Source: Chitinivibrionales bacterium (GTDB lineage Bacteria; Fibrobacterota; Chitinivibrionia; Chitinivibrionales; WJKA01). Taken from it: a stretch of DNA of 64,000 nucleotides. The stretch lies in assembly GCA_014728295.1 (NCBI GenBank), contig WJLW01000002.1, forward strand, positions 24,471 to 88,470, given 5' to 3'. Of the stretch, positions 54,750 to 63,519 are shown one piece after another (position 1 is the stretch's first letter; each line of letters opens with the position of its first letter). The position numbers and the translations under genes were made by a program. The notes under the pieces were generated by a model. The model ran no database searches, was not told where the DNA came from, and saw nothing but the letters and a program-made list of their open reading frames with translations.

Positions 54750-56609
54750 ATGTCAAACAGAAAATTATTTCGCATCGCTGCACTTCTTGGCATAACCTGC
54801 TTGCACATTTCACTGCTCGCCTGGCGCAGCTCGCTTTATCCGCAAAGCTGGCAGCCCGGCTATACCGACAGCGAGGGACGCTTTCTGCACGATTTCTCAT
54901 ACGCAGGCTATCATGCCGGCGAGAAACCGATTCCGCATCGCACTGATCATCTCAAAAACGTCACCACTGCACCTTATGAGGCGGATAACTCCGGCAGCAG
55001 TGATGCAACGGGAGCAATCCAGCAGGCCATCGCAGATGTTGAAAGCGACGGGGGAGGTGTTGTGTACCTCCCGGCCGGCACGTACCGGATATCCCCTCAG
55101 GACGGCAAAAATTATTGTCTGCGCATCACCGGGAGCAACGTTGTCCTGCGCGGTGCCGGAACGGACCAAACCTTTATGTACACTGCCGAAACTTCCTTTC
55201 GCAAAAAAGCGGCTATTCTGGTCTCGCCGGAAGCCTCCGCAAGCTGGCGGGGAAACGAGCAGGATAAGATTGCGATAACAGAGGATTTACTGTCGCCTGT
55301 CAAAGTGATCCCCGTGTCCAGTGTGGCCGGCTATTCGGTGGGAAACTGGATTGTGCTGCGCACCAACTGCACCAGCGATTTCATTGCCGAGCACGGCATG
55401 ACAAACAAGTGGAATTCGTCGCTGGGCGGGATATGCTTTTATCGATACATCACCGGAATCAACGCAGCGCAGAGTACCCTCTCCATCGATGCCCCGACCA
55501 GGTACTATCTGAAAAAGCGCGACAACGCACGAATATACAAAGTAAATGAGCACATTCGCGAAATCGGCCTCGAACATTTCTCGTTGGGCATGAAAGAGCA
55601 TTCCGGTTCGGGTTGGGGAGATAACGACTACAATACGAACGGCAAGGGCGCCTACGATGTGCATGGTTCGCATGCTGTCAAACTTGCCTATGTTGTGAAC
55701 AGCTGGGTGAAAAATGTCGCTACGTATAAGCCCGCAGCCAACAGCAAGCAGGTGCACACGCTTTCGAACTGTCTCCAAATGCTCTACTGCCGGTTTGTGA
55801 CCGTTGATTCATGTGATTTCGGCTACAGCCAGTACGAGGGCGGCGGCGGAAACGGATATATGTACATTTTCCAGGGAGAAGAATGTCTGGTGAAAAATTC
55901 CCGCGCCGTCCACAGCAGGCACAATTACGATTTCAAAAGCATGCAGACTTCCGGCAACGTTATTTACAATTGCATTGCCGAAGACAGCCGTTTGGCAACA
56001 GATTTTCATATGCACCTGTCACCGGCGAACCTTATGGACAACATGCAGGTTGACAGAGACTATCTCGAAGCAAAATACCGGCCCTATGGTACCACATTGC
56101 ACGGCCACCCCACGACGCAGTCGGTGTTCTGGAACACCAACGGCATTGCCTATCATGGGAATAAAAACTACATCGTACAGTCTGCGCAATTCGGATGGGG
56201 TTATGTTATCGGTACGCAGGGCGCCGCCAACAACATCTCCACGCCGGGTGGCAACGGCAGTGAGCCGATTGATTTCGTAGAAGGGGAGGGGGATGGCCAA
56301 ACGCTCGAGCCGCAATCGCTTTATCTCGACCAACTGCAGTGCCGGCTGGCGGCATCGGCTGTGAAATCGAAGCAACTACGTCCCGGCCATGGCTTGCACA
56401 TCGGCCACAATTCCGTCGGGATATCCACCTTGACGAATTTGGTTGGGACAGGCCATGCGATCAAGCTCTATTCCTTCGATGGTCGACATATACTCACTCT
56501 GCCTGCGAATGGCCGCTATGCGCACGTCGCAGCAGCAGCCGCACTCGGACTCTATGTTATTCAAGTCGATCGAGCCAGGCAATTTACGCGGCCGCTGGTT
56601 CTGCAATAA
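54750..56609 (+). CDS. Secreted parallel beta-helix polysaccharide-acting protein
   Basis: A 619-residue exported protein. ATG 54750 has AAAGGA 7 bases upstream; the ATG at 54744 overlaps that site. After the signal (about 5-25) comes a pectate-lyase-3/GH28-related helix: DNSGSSDATGAIQQAIADVESDGGGVVYLPAGTYRIS (about 79-115), then repeated turns with CRFVTVDSCDFGYSQYEGGGGNGYM. The HSRHNYDFKSMQTSGNVIYNCIAEDSRLATDFHMHLSP segment resembles lyase active-site regions. The tail has the sorting-like domain with IKLYSFDGRHILTL and LGLYVIQVD. It lies divergent from the GH55-like gene. Confidence 0.8.
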   Translation: MSNRKLFRIAALLGITCLHISLLAWRSSLYPQSWQPGYTDSEGRFLHDFSYAGYHAGEKPIPHRTDHLKNVTTAPYEADNSGSSDATGAIQQAIADVESDGGGVVYLPAGTYRISPQDGKNYCLRITGSNVVLRGAGTDQTFMYTAETSFRKKAAILVSPEASASWRGNEQDKIAITEDLLSPVKVIPVSSVAGYSVGNWIVLRTNCTSDFIAEHGMTNKWNSSLGGICFYRYITGINAAQSTLSIDAPTRYYLKKRDNARIYKVNEHIREIGLEHFSLGMKEHSGSGWGDNDYNTNGKGAYDVHGSHAVKLAYVVNSWVKNVATYKPAANSKQVHTLSNCLQMLYCRFVTVDSCDFGYSQYEGGGGNGYMYIFQGEECLVKNSRAVHSRHNYDFKSMQTSGNVIYNCIAEDSRLATDFHMHLSPANLMDNMQVDRDYLEAKYRPYGTTLHGHPTTQSVFWNTNGIAYHGNKNYIVQSAQFGWGYVIGTQGAANNISTPGGNGSEPIDFVEGEGDGQTLEPQSLYLDQLQCRLAASAVKSKQLRPGHGLHIGHNSVGISTLTNLVGTGHAIKLYSFDGRHILTLPANGRYAHVAAAAALGLYVIQVDRARQFTRPLVLQ

Positions 56610-56631
56610 GCATACCGGGGAACGTACACTG

Positions 56632-58914
56632 TCATTCAGTCATGTGCACCATGTGCGACACAAAAGTTTCGCCGGAGACAACCCGCACCAGGTATACCCC
56701 GTTCGGAATTCGATTAAGATGCAAGGTCGGCGCATGTATCCAGCGACGTCGCGCAATCGTTCGCCCTGCGGCGGAAAGCACGGTTACCTCCGTGTTGGGA
56801 TCACGCAGCAAAGAAATCGTTATCCTGCCGGAACCGGCCCGAATCCGCGGCACTAAAGGAGCGAGACGCTGATGGGCTTCTGCCTTGAGCGGCGGAACGG
56901 TTCCCGCAACATGATACAATACGGAATCGGGGATATACACATTCGCAATTCCCGGTCCCTCGTACATTACCGAAAGCGAATCATCGCCGCTGCGCTCGAA
57001 GTAGAATAAGTAAATCGGGTGATACCCGGCTTTCAAGCCGATCTGCCCCGTTTCTTTGTCGGCACTATGAAAACCGTCATTGTCAATCACCAGGGTATCG
57101 CCGATCCACAGTCGAGATCCGTCATCAGAGCTGAGCGAAAAGGTATACAGCCCTTCCCGGGCAACCTTGAGATATCCCCAGTAGCGGACAGCAAAGCTGT
57201 CGACATCCTCCTTGATCGCATGATACTCGAAATTAGCGACGGTACCTTCCTTTGTTTTTGTCAAGCTCGCGAAATCCGGAAGGACACTATACCGTCCCGC
57301 ATAGTAGTCATATTTCAATCCCGGCTCAATCCCGGCCGGCACAAGCGCATCACGAGTCGCCACTCGAGTGTACATTGCCGAGGCAGTCTCGCTCGGATCT
57401 GCATTGTTTTCGGTTGTGATGGCTTTGATTGTTGCATCGGTCGAAATAGTCAACGGCTCAGTATAGACTGCAGAGGCCGGGGTCGGATCGGAGCCGTCAA
57501 GCGTATAGTGAATTGTCGCATTTGTCCGCTGCGTCGTGATGGTGACTGTCTGGGTACCGGCAAACCGTCCGGAGGTTGGCGCAATTTCCGGCGTTTTGGG
57601 AATGCAGGCTGAGGGAGCTTCCAGGTCCGCCGCCATTTGATGCAGCATCTCCTCGATATTGGTATAACCGTCACCATCATCGTCGCCATGCGGATTTGCG
57701 GGAATGTCGAAGGCGCGTGAGGATGAATCCCGAATCGGCAAGCCGCCGACGTCGTCGGGACTGTTGATAATGCGTCCGGCTCCCGATTGCCACTCACGAA
57801 TCAGCCGAGCATCAATGGTATCACGGTCGGCCGGGCGAGGGCCGACGTTGGCGGATAAGCACGCGTTCACCTCCGAGCTGTGCAGCACCGTAAGCGGGTC
57901 CGTCCACATTGCTTCTTGTGGAAAACTAACAATGTACTGCAAATCGGTGTTGTGGACATCCCACGCTTTATCGACGACGTTATCAGCATAGTAAAACTTC
58001 GAATTGCCACCCCCGCTGGCAGAAATAAAGGCCCTCCAGAGTAAAGATGTATTTGCACCGGATTTGAGAACATTCCCAACGGCCGCAATGCGAATCGAGC
58101 GCGTTCCGCCGTAATAGGTGCCCATGGTTCCAACGATGGCGTTTGCTCCCGGATTATAGACGACATTGTTTACCAGTAGGGTGCGCGTACGTCCTTTGCA
58201 TGCCGGATTGCGGTCCCAGTTATGCATAAAGAGGCTGCGAATAACCGATACATTTGTTGTGTAATCGCCAATCAGCATGCCCTTTGAGTGCGCGCCCTCA
58301 TGGTGAATCGACCACTGCAATCCTTCGGCAATGATGCAGTTGCTGAATGTGTAGTCGTGATGCAAATCGTCGCCACCCGTCCAGAGGCTGACTTTGCCGT
58401 TGTGCCATTGAAAAGTGCAATGGTCAACAACGATATTTTGACAGCCGCGATACCGGTCGTAAATGCTCATCGAAACACGCTCTTCTGTTGCATCCGACGA
58501 AATCCACGGTTCGCGCTTGTCCGACATTCGTACGGCAAGGTGCTGTATGAGTACGTCATGCGTCCTGATATTGATACCCCGCCTCCCCGTGATTGTAATC
58601 CCGGGAGAAGGGGCCGTCTGGCCGGCGATAGTTATGTACGGGTTGCGTATCGTAATCGAGCTGCTCAACGTGATGACCCCGCCAACCTCGAAAACGACAA
58701 TCCGCCTGCCCGATTTGCTACAGGCATCTTTCAAAGAACCCGGTCCGCTTTCCCGCAGGTTGGTAACTTTGATAATCTTACCGCCGCGACCTGCAGGCGT
58801 CGTGGTTCCATATCCCTCGGCTCCCGGGAATACCGGCAAGTCTGCACGTATCGTGTGAATTGTCGCAAGCACGATTGCGTAAAATACAATGTAGCCCTTC
58901 GTAAACAACTTCAT
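56632..58914 (-). CDS. Pectate lyase (PL1) with chitobiase-like, PA14 and sorting-like domains
   Basis: A 760-residue secreted protein; ATG 58914 is chosen for the AGGAGG 5 bases upstream and the signal peptide that follows. The PL1 domain (about 25-400) has FPGAEGYGTTTPAGRGGKIIKVTNL, VVFEVGGVI, ITIAGQTAPSPGI and VVDHCTFQW, with the SIHHEGAHSKG active-site region. A chitobiase C-terminal-like Ig domain follows (ATIHYTLDGSDPTPASAVYTEPL, about 460-500). A PA14 domain is at about 530-650 (GYLKVAREGLYTFSLSSDDGSRLWIG). The sorting-like domain closes the protein (VTVLSAAGRTIARRR, IPNGVYLVRVVSG). It cleaves pectate by beta-elimination. Confidence 0.88.
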   Translation of the reverse strand: MKLFTKGYIVFYAIVLATIHTIRADLPVFPGAEGYGTTTPAGRGGKIIKVTNLRESGPGSLKDACSKSGRRIVVFEVGGVITLSSSITIRNPYITIAGQTAPSPGITITGRRGINIRTHDVLIQHLAVRMSDKREPWISSDATEERVSMSIYDRYRGCQNIVVDHCTFQWHNGKVSLWTGGDDLHHDYTFSNCIIAEGLQWSIHHEGAHSKGMLIGDYTTNVSVIRSLFMHNWDRNPACKGRTRTLLVNNVVYNPGANAIVGTMGTYYGGTRSIRIAAVGNVLKSGANTSLLWRAFISASGGGNSKFYYADNVVDKAWDVHNTDLQYIVSFPQEAMWTDPLTVLHSSEVNACLSANVGPRPADRDTIDARLIREWQSGAGRIINSPDDVGGLPIRDSSSRAFDIPANPHGDDDGDGYTNIEEMLHQMAADLEAPSACIPKTPEIAPTSGRFAGTQTVTITTQRTNATIHYTLDGSDPTPASAVYTEPLTISTDATIKAITTENNADPSETASAMYTRVATRDALVPAGIEPGLKYDYYAGRYSVLPDFASLTKTKEGTVANFEYHAIKEDVDSFAVRYWGYLKVAREGLYTFSLSSDDGSRLWIGDTLVIDNDGFHSADKETGQIGLKAGYHPIYLFYFERSGDDSLSVMYEGPGIANVYIPDSVLYHVAGTVPPLKAEAHQRLAPLVPRIRAGSGRITISLLRDPNTEVTVLSAAGRTIARRRWIHAPTLHLNRIPNGVYLVRVVSGETFVSHMVHMTE

Positions 58915-59435
58915 AGGACCTCCTGCTGTCCTCGGTATGGAAGCGATGGTATTGTTTAGCTGATGCCTACCAGTTAGACACGCAGTGGTGGCGGATTTGT
59001 TACTTCCGTTAGCTCGAGGTAGTTGAATTAATACCGCATGGGTTCTGCGCAACCCTGCATTGAATGGGTGAAAATGGACTGCAATTCAGCATCAAGGTGC
59101 ACGCCGGATCAATTCCCGCTGCCGAAGCAAAATAAAAGGTTAGCATTTGCTTCGTCCTAAAAGCTACTTCATACATGCCACCTATCTCAAGCAAAAAACA
59201 ACAACTTAATACACACATAAATGTATGCAATGTAAAGTATATCACTCAATTTTCGCTAACCACTTATTTCCGGAACCTATTGACCCGGAATGTAGCGCGC
59301 ATTAATTTGAAAGGTAGTTGTTAAGCGTGTAAAACCGCAAAGGCAATTCAACCAACAGCGCCTTGATATCGAATTCAGAAAGCTCGCCCAAAGAATACTA
59401 CACACCTTCCATGGTGCGAAAAAGAAAGAAAAGAG
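58915..59435. other. Intergenic region at the edge of the mobile region
   Basis: A 521-base stretch with no convincing gene. The left end holds the ribosome site of the pectate lyase gene. Base composition becomes more AT-rich towards the right. I see no attachment site, tRNA or inverted repeat that would mark an element boundary. Confidence 0.5.
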
Positions 59436-59657
59436 ATGAGCAACCAGTTTTTCGAAAACCCAATACTGAATTCACCATACGAGTATCCCGCAAAGCACTG
59501 GGAACTTGATGAAAATGGGCAGCCCACGGAGGAAGTAAAAGACTTTCGACGAAAGGCTGATTTCATAACGCCGATTCCGAAGCCGCGGAAGCACAAAAAG
59601 GCTGCCGGACAGACGGAGATGGTTTTTGATGAGGGAAAAGGAACTCTTCGAACATGA
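59436..59657 (+). pseudogene. Type III-like restriction endonuclease, N-terminal remnant
   Basis: A 73-residue frame opening with MSNQFFENPILNSPYEYPAKHWELDENGQPT and ITPIPKPRKHKK. This is the characteristic N-terminus of a family of large DEAD/DEAH-box restriction enzymes (BPTD_3080-type, usually close to 1000 residues). The helicase and nuclease parts are absent; the frame ends where the ATPase fragment begins. It is therefore a relic of a restriction-modification locus cut by a mobile element or deletion. Confidence 0.65.
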
Positions 59658-59958
59658 TCAATTCAAGGAAATGAACAATCGAATGGAGCTGCTTTTTGAA
59701 AACCGGGGAATCGGTATGTTTACCGGTGAGGTCGGCTGCGGCAAGTCCACTGCCGTACGCACGGCCCCCTCCAGACTCAGCACCCAAACCCACAATACAG
59801 TGTATCTCTACCGGGGAATGGAGGACATCGGGTACTTTTATAAACAAATCGCTAACGTGCTGGCGCTAAAATCTATGTATAAAACCGCTGATCTAAAAGA
59901 AACGACTGTGGATCAGGAAAACGTCTTTGCCGTGATGGAGGAGTTGGGAATGAAATAA
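59626..59958 (+). pseudogene. AAA ATPase (ExeA/TniB-like transposition helper), truncated
   Basis: A 110-residue frame with FEHDQFKEMNNRMELLFENRGIGMFTGEVGCGKSTAVR, containing a Walker A motif (GEVGCGKST), then VYLYRGMEDIGYFYKQIANVL. This matches the N-terminal part of ExeA/TniB-like ATPases encoded beside DDE transposases (usually 250-300 residues). Walker B, sensor regions and the partner transposase are missing, so it cannot be functional. Confidence 0.6.
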
Positions 59959-59997
59959 ACCACGAGATCGCTGGAATAAAAATCCTTGAAAGTGACA

Positions 59998-60028
59998 AAA
60001 AGCGGGGTCCTAAGAAGACTTCGCTTTT
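59998..60028 (+). terminator. Intrinsic terminator used as intron target
   Basis: AAAAGCG (59998-60004) pairs with CGCTTTT (60022-60028), with an inner GTC/GAC stem (60007-60009, 60017-60019). The hairpin ends in TTTTCTTAT, immediately followed by the 5' end of a group II intron. Confidence 0.7.
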
Positions 60029-60033
60029 CTTAT

Positions 60034-61380
60034 GTGTGCCATGCATGACATTGTTCTTTATGGTGTAAGTCCAGAACGGGCGTACTCGGCGACGAACCGT
60101 TAGCAGATAGCAAGGGTGTCCACCGCTAGGTGGAATCTGAAGGAAGCTTGAGCAAAGAGTGGACTCGACGAACAGGAATCACATACAGGCGTAGCAGGGG
60201 GGTAACTGAGCATTGGATTGGGACGCCCAAAAGTCGAACGTAACTCTGCATCGTAAATGTGGCGAGTTTATTCGAAAGAGCAGTGTCTTACCATGGGAGA
60301 TCTTCTTTCCGAGAGGGGAGAAGAAGTCAGCAGAGGCCATAGCATTCCGATATACCATCGGGAGAAAGGCCGAATTTCCAAGTCAGGAAGCAGTTACTTT
60401 ATGGCTGTAAAATCAACGACAACCACAGGCAAATATGTCAAGCGTCAGTTGAATCTGTTAGAAACAGAGGAGTGGCGTAGGCATAGCCCTTCGGTCAACG
60501 GGGTGGACGTATTCCATCCGGTAACCGGTCGGGTACGTGATGAGTGGATTTCAGCTTGTAAAGAGGAACGTGTCTTGGCACGACAAGCACTGGCTCAGGT
60601 TGTCGACCTCAGCAATTTGGTTCGTGCTTGCCGCAAGGTAGTTTCCAACGGAGGTAGTGCCGGCATTGACGGCATGCAAGTAACAGAGCTCCGGGAGTGG
60701 TTTGACAAGAATTTTTATTCTCTGAGTGAATCAGTTCGATGTGATCATTATCGTCCTCAAGCCGTTCTGGAGGTAGAAATACCAAAGGCTACCGTGGAAA
60801 GCGCAAGTTAGGCATTCCGACGGTAATAGACCGACTAGTGCAGCAAGCCATAGATCAAGTCCTCAGCCCCCACTATGAACGGATATTTTCCGATATTAGT
60901 TTTGGATTCCGCCCCTGACGGAGTGCTCATGATGCGCTTTTTCGTGGAGGCAGGTACATCAAGAAGGGGAACCGTGGCTGGTAGATATCGATTTAGAGAA
61001 ATTTTTCGATCGGGTCAACCACGACCGCTTGATGTGGCTTCTGAGTCACCGTATCGGCGACAAGCGCCTGCTCAGGCTCATCCATCATATACTGAAATCT
61101 GGTATACTGATAGGCGGCCTGGTAAGCCAACGGGTACGTGGAACTCCACAAGGCGGTCCTTTATCTCCACTTCTCTCCAACATCGTGTTAGATGAGCTGG
61201 ACAAGGAGCTGGAGCGCCGAGGTCATGCCTTTGTCCGTTATGCGGATGACCTGCGTATATTTGTTCGCAGTGAATCCGCTGCTGGCCGAGTGATGGATAG
61301 CATCAGCGACTAGCAGCGACTTCGTCTAAAAGTGAACCGAGAAAAGAGCCGGATCTGCAAAGGTTGGCAAACGAACAAAA
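60034..61380 (+). mobile_element. Decayed group II intron (class C-like insertion)
   Basis: The 5' end GTGTGCC (60034) matches the conserved group II intron start. Bases about 60062-60250 contain recognisable domain I sequence (GGGTGTCCACCGCTAGGTGGAATCTGAAGGAAGC split over adjacent blocks, then GACGAACAGGAATCACATA). A broken reverse transcriptase follows. I cannot find domain V/VI, so the 3' end is missing and the limit at about 61380 is approximate. Insertion just behind a terminator hairpin is the known habit of class C introns. Confidence 0.75.
60257..61370 (+). pseudogene. ltrA: Group II intron reverse transcriptase/maturase, frameshifted
   Basis: Three frames together give an LtrA-like protein. 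The first (from 60257) holds LVRACRKVVSNGGSAGIDGMQVTEL and ends at a stop at 60811 after EIPKAT. The second reads GKRKLGIPTVIDRLVQQAID and ERIFSDISFGFRP, then a TGA. The third has VDIDLEKFFDRVNHDRL, GTPQGGPLSPLLSNIVLDELD and the catalytic YADD, ending at TAG 61311-61313, with SRICKGW still readable beyond. At least two frameshifts and two stops make it inactive. The maturase X domain is absent or unrecognisable. Confidence 0.85.
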
Positions 61381-61533
61381 TAAGGCTCTCTTCTGAACTG
61401 AGTGCTCAATTTTGCGGAAAGATAGCAGTTCCGGTTAGAGCAAGCCCCTGGCAGCTAATAATTGCATATTTTTTTCAGGCAGGTTCTGTGAAGGAATAAT
61501 CATACACCGGTTCAGAAACGGTATTTTCAATCC

Positions 61534-61923
61534 GTGTATTCGGCTACCATATTACACAGCGAACTCATAAGAAAACCCGGGCCCATCGGTCCTGCTGTGG
61601 GGGGTCACCAACCCGGCAAGCCCACAACGCCTCACCGCAAGCAATTGTGGCTGCACCTGGTATCAGATATGCAATCACTGGGAAGCGTGGTGTTTGACGA
61701 TCCCAGAACGGCCATCGATGCTTCTGAGGTATTGGGGATATCCCTTTACGACATGAAAGGGACGGTCGTCAAAAGGTCCATCCTGGAAAATAAAGCATCC
61801 CGGTTCATTGAATTGAATATTGGTACTAAAGCATCATTTCCCAGACAGGGGTCCTATGCCGTGAAGCTTACCTGCAAGGGCAAAGAGCAGGTCAGGAAAC
61901 TTGGCCATACTTCTTCGCCTTGA
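61534..61923 (+). pseudogene. Orphan C-terminal sorting-like domain
   Basis: A 129-residue frame whose second half has LGISLYDMKGTVVKRSIL and SYAVKLTCKGKEQVRKLG, the strand-x-x-x-G-R/T plus Gly-Tyr-x-V pattern of the secretion tails on other proteins in this window. There is no signal peptide and the start is arbitrary. It is most simply the 3' end of a secreted protein gene whose main part was lost when the intron region formed. Confidence 0.5.
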
Positions 61924-62000
61924 TAAACCTACCAGGAAGAGCGGCGGAGAGACGTTCCTCTGCCGTTTGTTTTCACTTCTTTTAAAAAAAAGGAATTACA

Positions 62001-62720
62001 TCAAATAACTGATAATAATTTTACAGCTCTTTTATCAAGACTTAAAACTTTGATTTTTCCGTACTGTTCAAATTTTAAAAGATTGTTTTTAAGCAGCCCC
62101 TGAATTTCCATGTATGTGGGCATATATGAAAAGCCAATATCTTCAGAAATTTTTTTGATGTAACCTTTTTTTTCGTTCATAAAATACCAAAGGATTTCAC
62201 TTCTTAAATTACAGCCTATTATGGAGCGAAGAGCGAGTTTTTTGTTTTTCTTTAAAATATATTCCCTTTTGTATAATAATTCCGGGCGTTTTTGTTGTTC
62301 TCGGCAATAATAGCCCCAATTTTTAGCGGTATTGGTAGAGTTTTCTTTTGTGAGCTTAATTGCTGTTTTCATTTTATTGAACCCTGTAAAAAACAATTCC
62401 TTCTTTTTTGCAGGGGTGCATTTTTTGAGAAGGTTTGAAAGAGAAGCATCATTTACTTTATAATTTGCTATTTCCACCATAAACCCGAGAATGGAAGTAT
62501 CAATTTCTATTAACCTTTTCATTAAACGCTGAATATTTATTAAATCATGATTTTTTGAAATCCATGTTGTGACACCGGTAAATAATCGGGGGTCTTCTCT
62601 TAAAAAAGGTATGCTTTCAATAATCGTTTTTTCGATATCCACATTACCTTTATGTGGAATTCCACAAAAACCATATCCTAGTTTCAACCATTTGCTGTAT
62701 AAAATATCCAGGTTTGTCAT
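62001..62720 (-). CDS. Uncharacterised protein with C-terminal winged helix, partner of the nucleotidyltransferase
   Basis: A 239-residue Lys/Ile-rich soluble protein starting directly after the stop of the nucleotidyltransferase gene, with no spacer. The first part (about 1-150) is helical without a recognised domain. The last 80 residues look like a winged helix (LRSEILWYFMNEKKGYIKKISEDIGFSYMPTYMEIQGLLKNNLL), suitable for DNA binding. AT content is far above that of the rest of the window, which suggests recent transfer. The pairing suggests a toxin-antitoxin or abortive-infection system in which this protein could be the regulator, but its role is not known. Confidence 0.65.
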   Translation of the reverse strand: MTNLDILYSKWLKLGYGFCGIPHKGNVDIEKTIIESIPFLREDPRLFTGVTTWISKNHDLINIQRLMKRLIEIDTSILGFMVEIANYKVNDASLSNLLKKCTPAKKKELFFTGFNKMKTAIKLTKENSTNTAKNWGYYCREQQKRPELLYKREYILKKNKKLALRSIIGCNLRSEILWYFMNEKKGYIKKISEDIGFSYMPTYMEIQGLLKNNLLKFEQYGKIKVLSLDKRAVKLLSVI

Positions 62721-63230
62721 TTAAAAGTCTTTTAGCATTAATCTCATTTTGTTTGCAATGCCTCTATTGTGCCTTGATATACATTCAATATTTTCTGCCA
62801 CTATCATTAACTCTTCAGAATTCAACTTATAGTCTTTGATGTCAATAAAATCTTGCTCTCTATCTGAAGCCAGTTTCATCGTAAAATAATCGCCTCTTGA
62901 AATGGATGTGACCTTAAGCATTTTACAATCGCAGGGAACATCAATTAGCCTATTTCTAAAAGTGGGAGATAAGAAATCTTTAAATCCATTAGCAGAGTCA
63001 TTAAGCCAGTTATCAATGAGGTCATACTTTTTTCCTATCTCATCAATAAACGGTTTTAATTCTGATAAATCGGGGTATGCTTCCAGTACATCAAAATCAG
63101 CCGTGCCTCTTGGTAACTTAAAACAAAGGATGCCTGCAGAACCGCCACAAATAATGATTTGAAAGGGCTTCGTTAATTTGGAGTCCAATTCCTGAAGTAG
63201 TTCTCTACAATTGATCGGGTTTATTTCCAT
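62721..63230 (-). CDS. Nucleotidyltransferase (DUF6036/AbiEii-like)
   Basis: A 169-residue protein with the nucleotidyltransferase core: IIICGGSAGILCFKLPRGTADFDVLEAYPDL (about 26-56), where GGSA and the TADFD acidic pair form the active site. It continues with WLNDSANGF (about 94-102) and LASDREQDFIDIKDYKL near 128-144, both typical of DUF6036/AbiEii-like proteins. Such enzymes are toxins in type IV abortive-infection pairs, modifying tRNA or other targets. A dyad just upstream may be its operator. It is AT-rich and followed with no gap by the winged-helix partner. Confidence 0.75.
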   Translation of the reverse strand: MEINPINCRELLQELDSKLTKPFQIIICGGSAGILCFKLPRGTADFDVLEAYPDLSELKPFIDEIGKKYDLIDNWLNDSANGFKDFLSPTFRNRLIDVPCDCKMLKVTSISRGDYFTMKLASDREQDFIDIKDYKLNSEELMIVAENIECISRHNRGIANKMRLMLKDF

Positions 63231-63253
63231 TATAATTATTATAGTTTAAATAA

Positions 63254-63275
63254 TAGTATTTATTATAAAATACTA
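63254..63275. promoter_or_regulatory. Perfect dyad upstream of the nucleotidyltransferase pair
   Basis: TAGTATTT (63254-63261) and AAATACTA (63268-63275) form an eight-base inverted repeat around ATTATA, which reads TATAAT on the minus strand. It lies 24 bases upstream of the first gene, as expected for an operator overlapping a promoter in an autoregulated module. Confidence 0.5.
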
Positions 63276-63519
63276 CATTTTACAGTTTTAATCAATGAAA
63301 TAATCTTAAGAACTGCCCTCTTTCAGCATAAACAACGGCCGCTTCGGCGGATCCACCGTAACTTGCCACTTTTGCTGACTTTACCGGCCTCACTCTCTTA
63401 TGTCAAGTAAATGTAGCTAATATGCTCTAAAAACGGCGATTTTCGTTCAGAAGCCATTTGTAGTGCCTAATAATTAATATGTATTGACTTTATGTGTAAA
63501 ACTATTGCATATTAAACTC

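Noticed and set aside
59053..59435. Possible small genes in the gap before the restriction-enzyme remnant
   Set aside because: No frame has a ribosome site, family resemblance or codon pattern better than chance.
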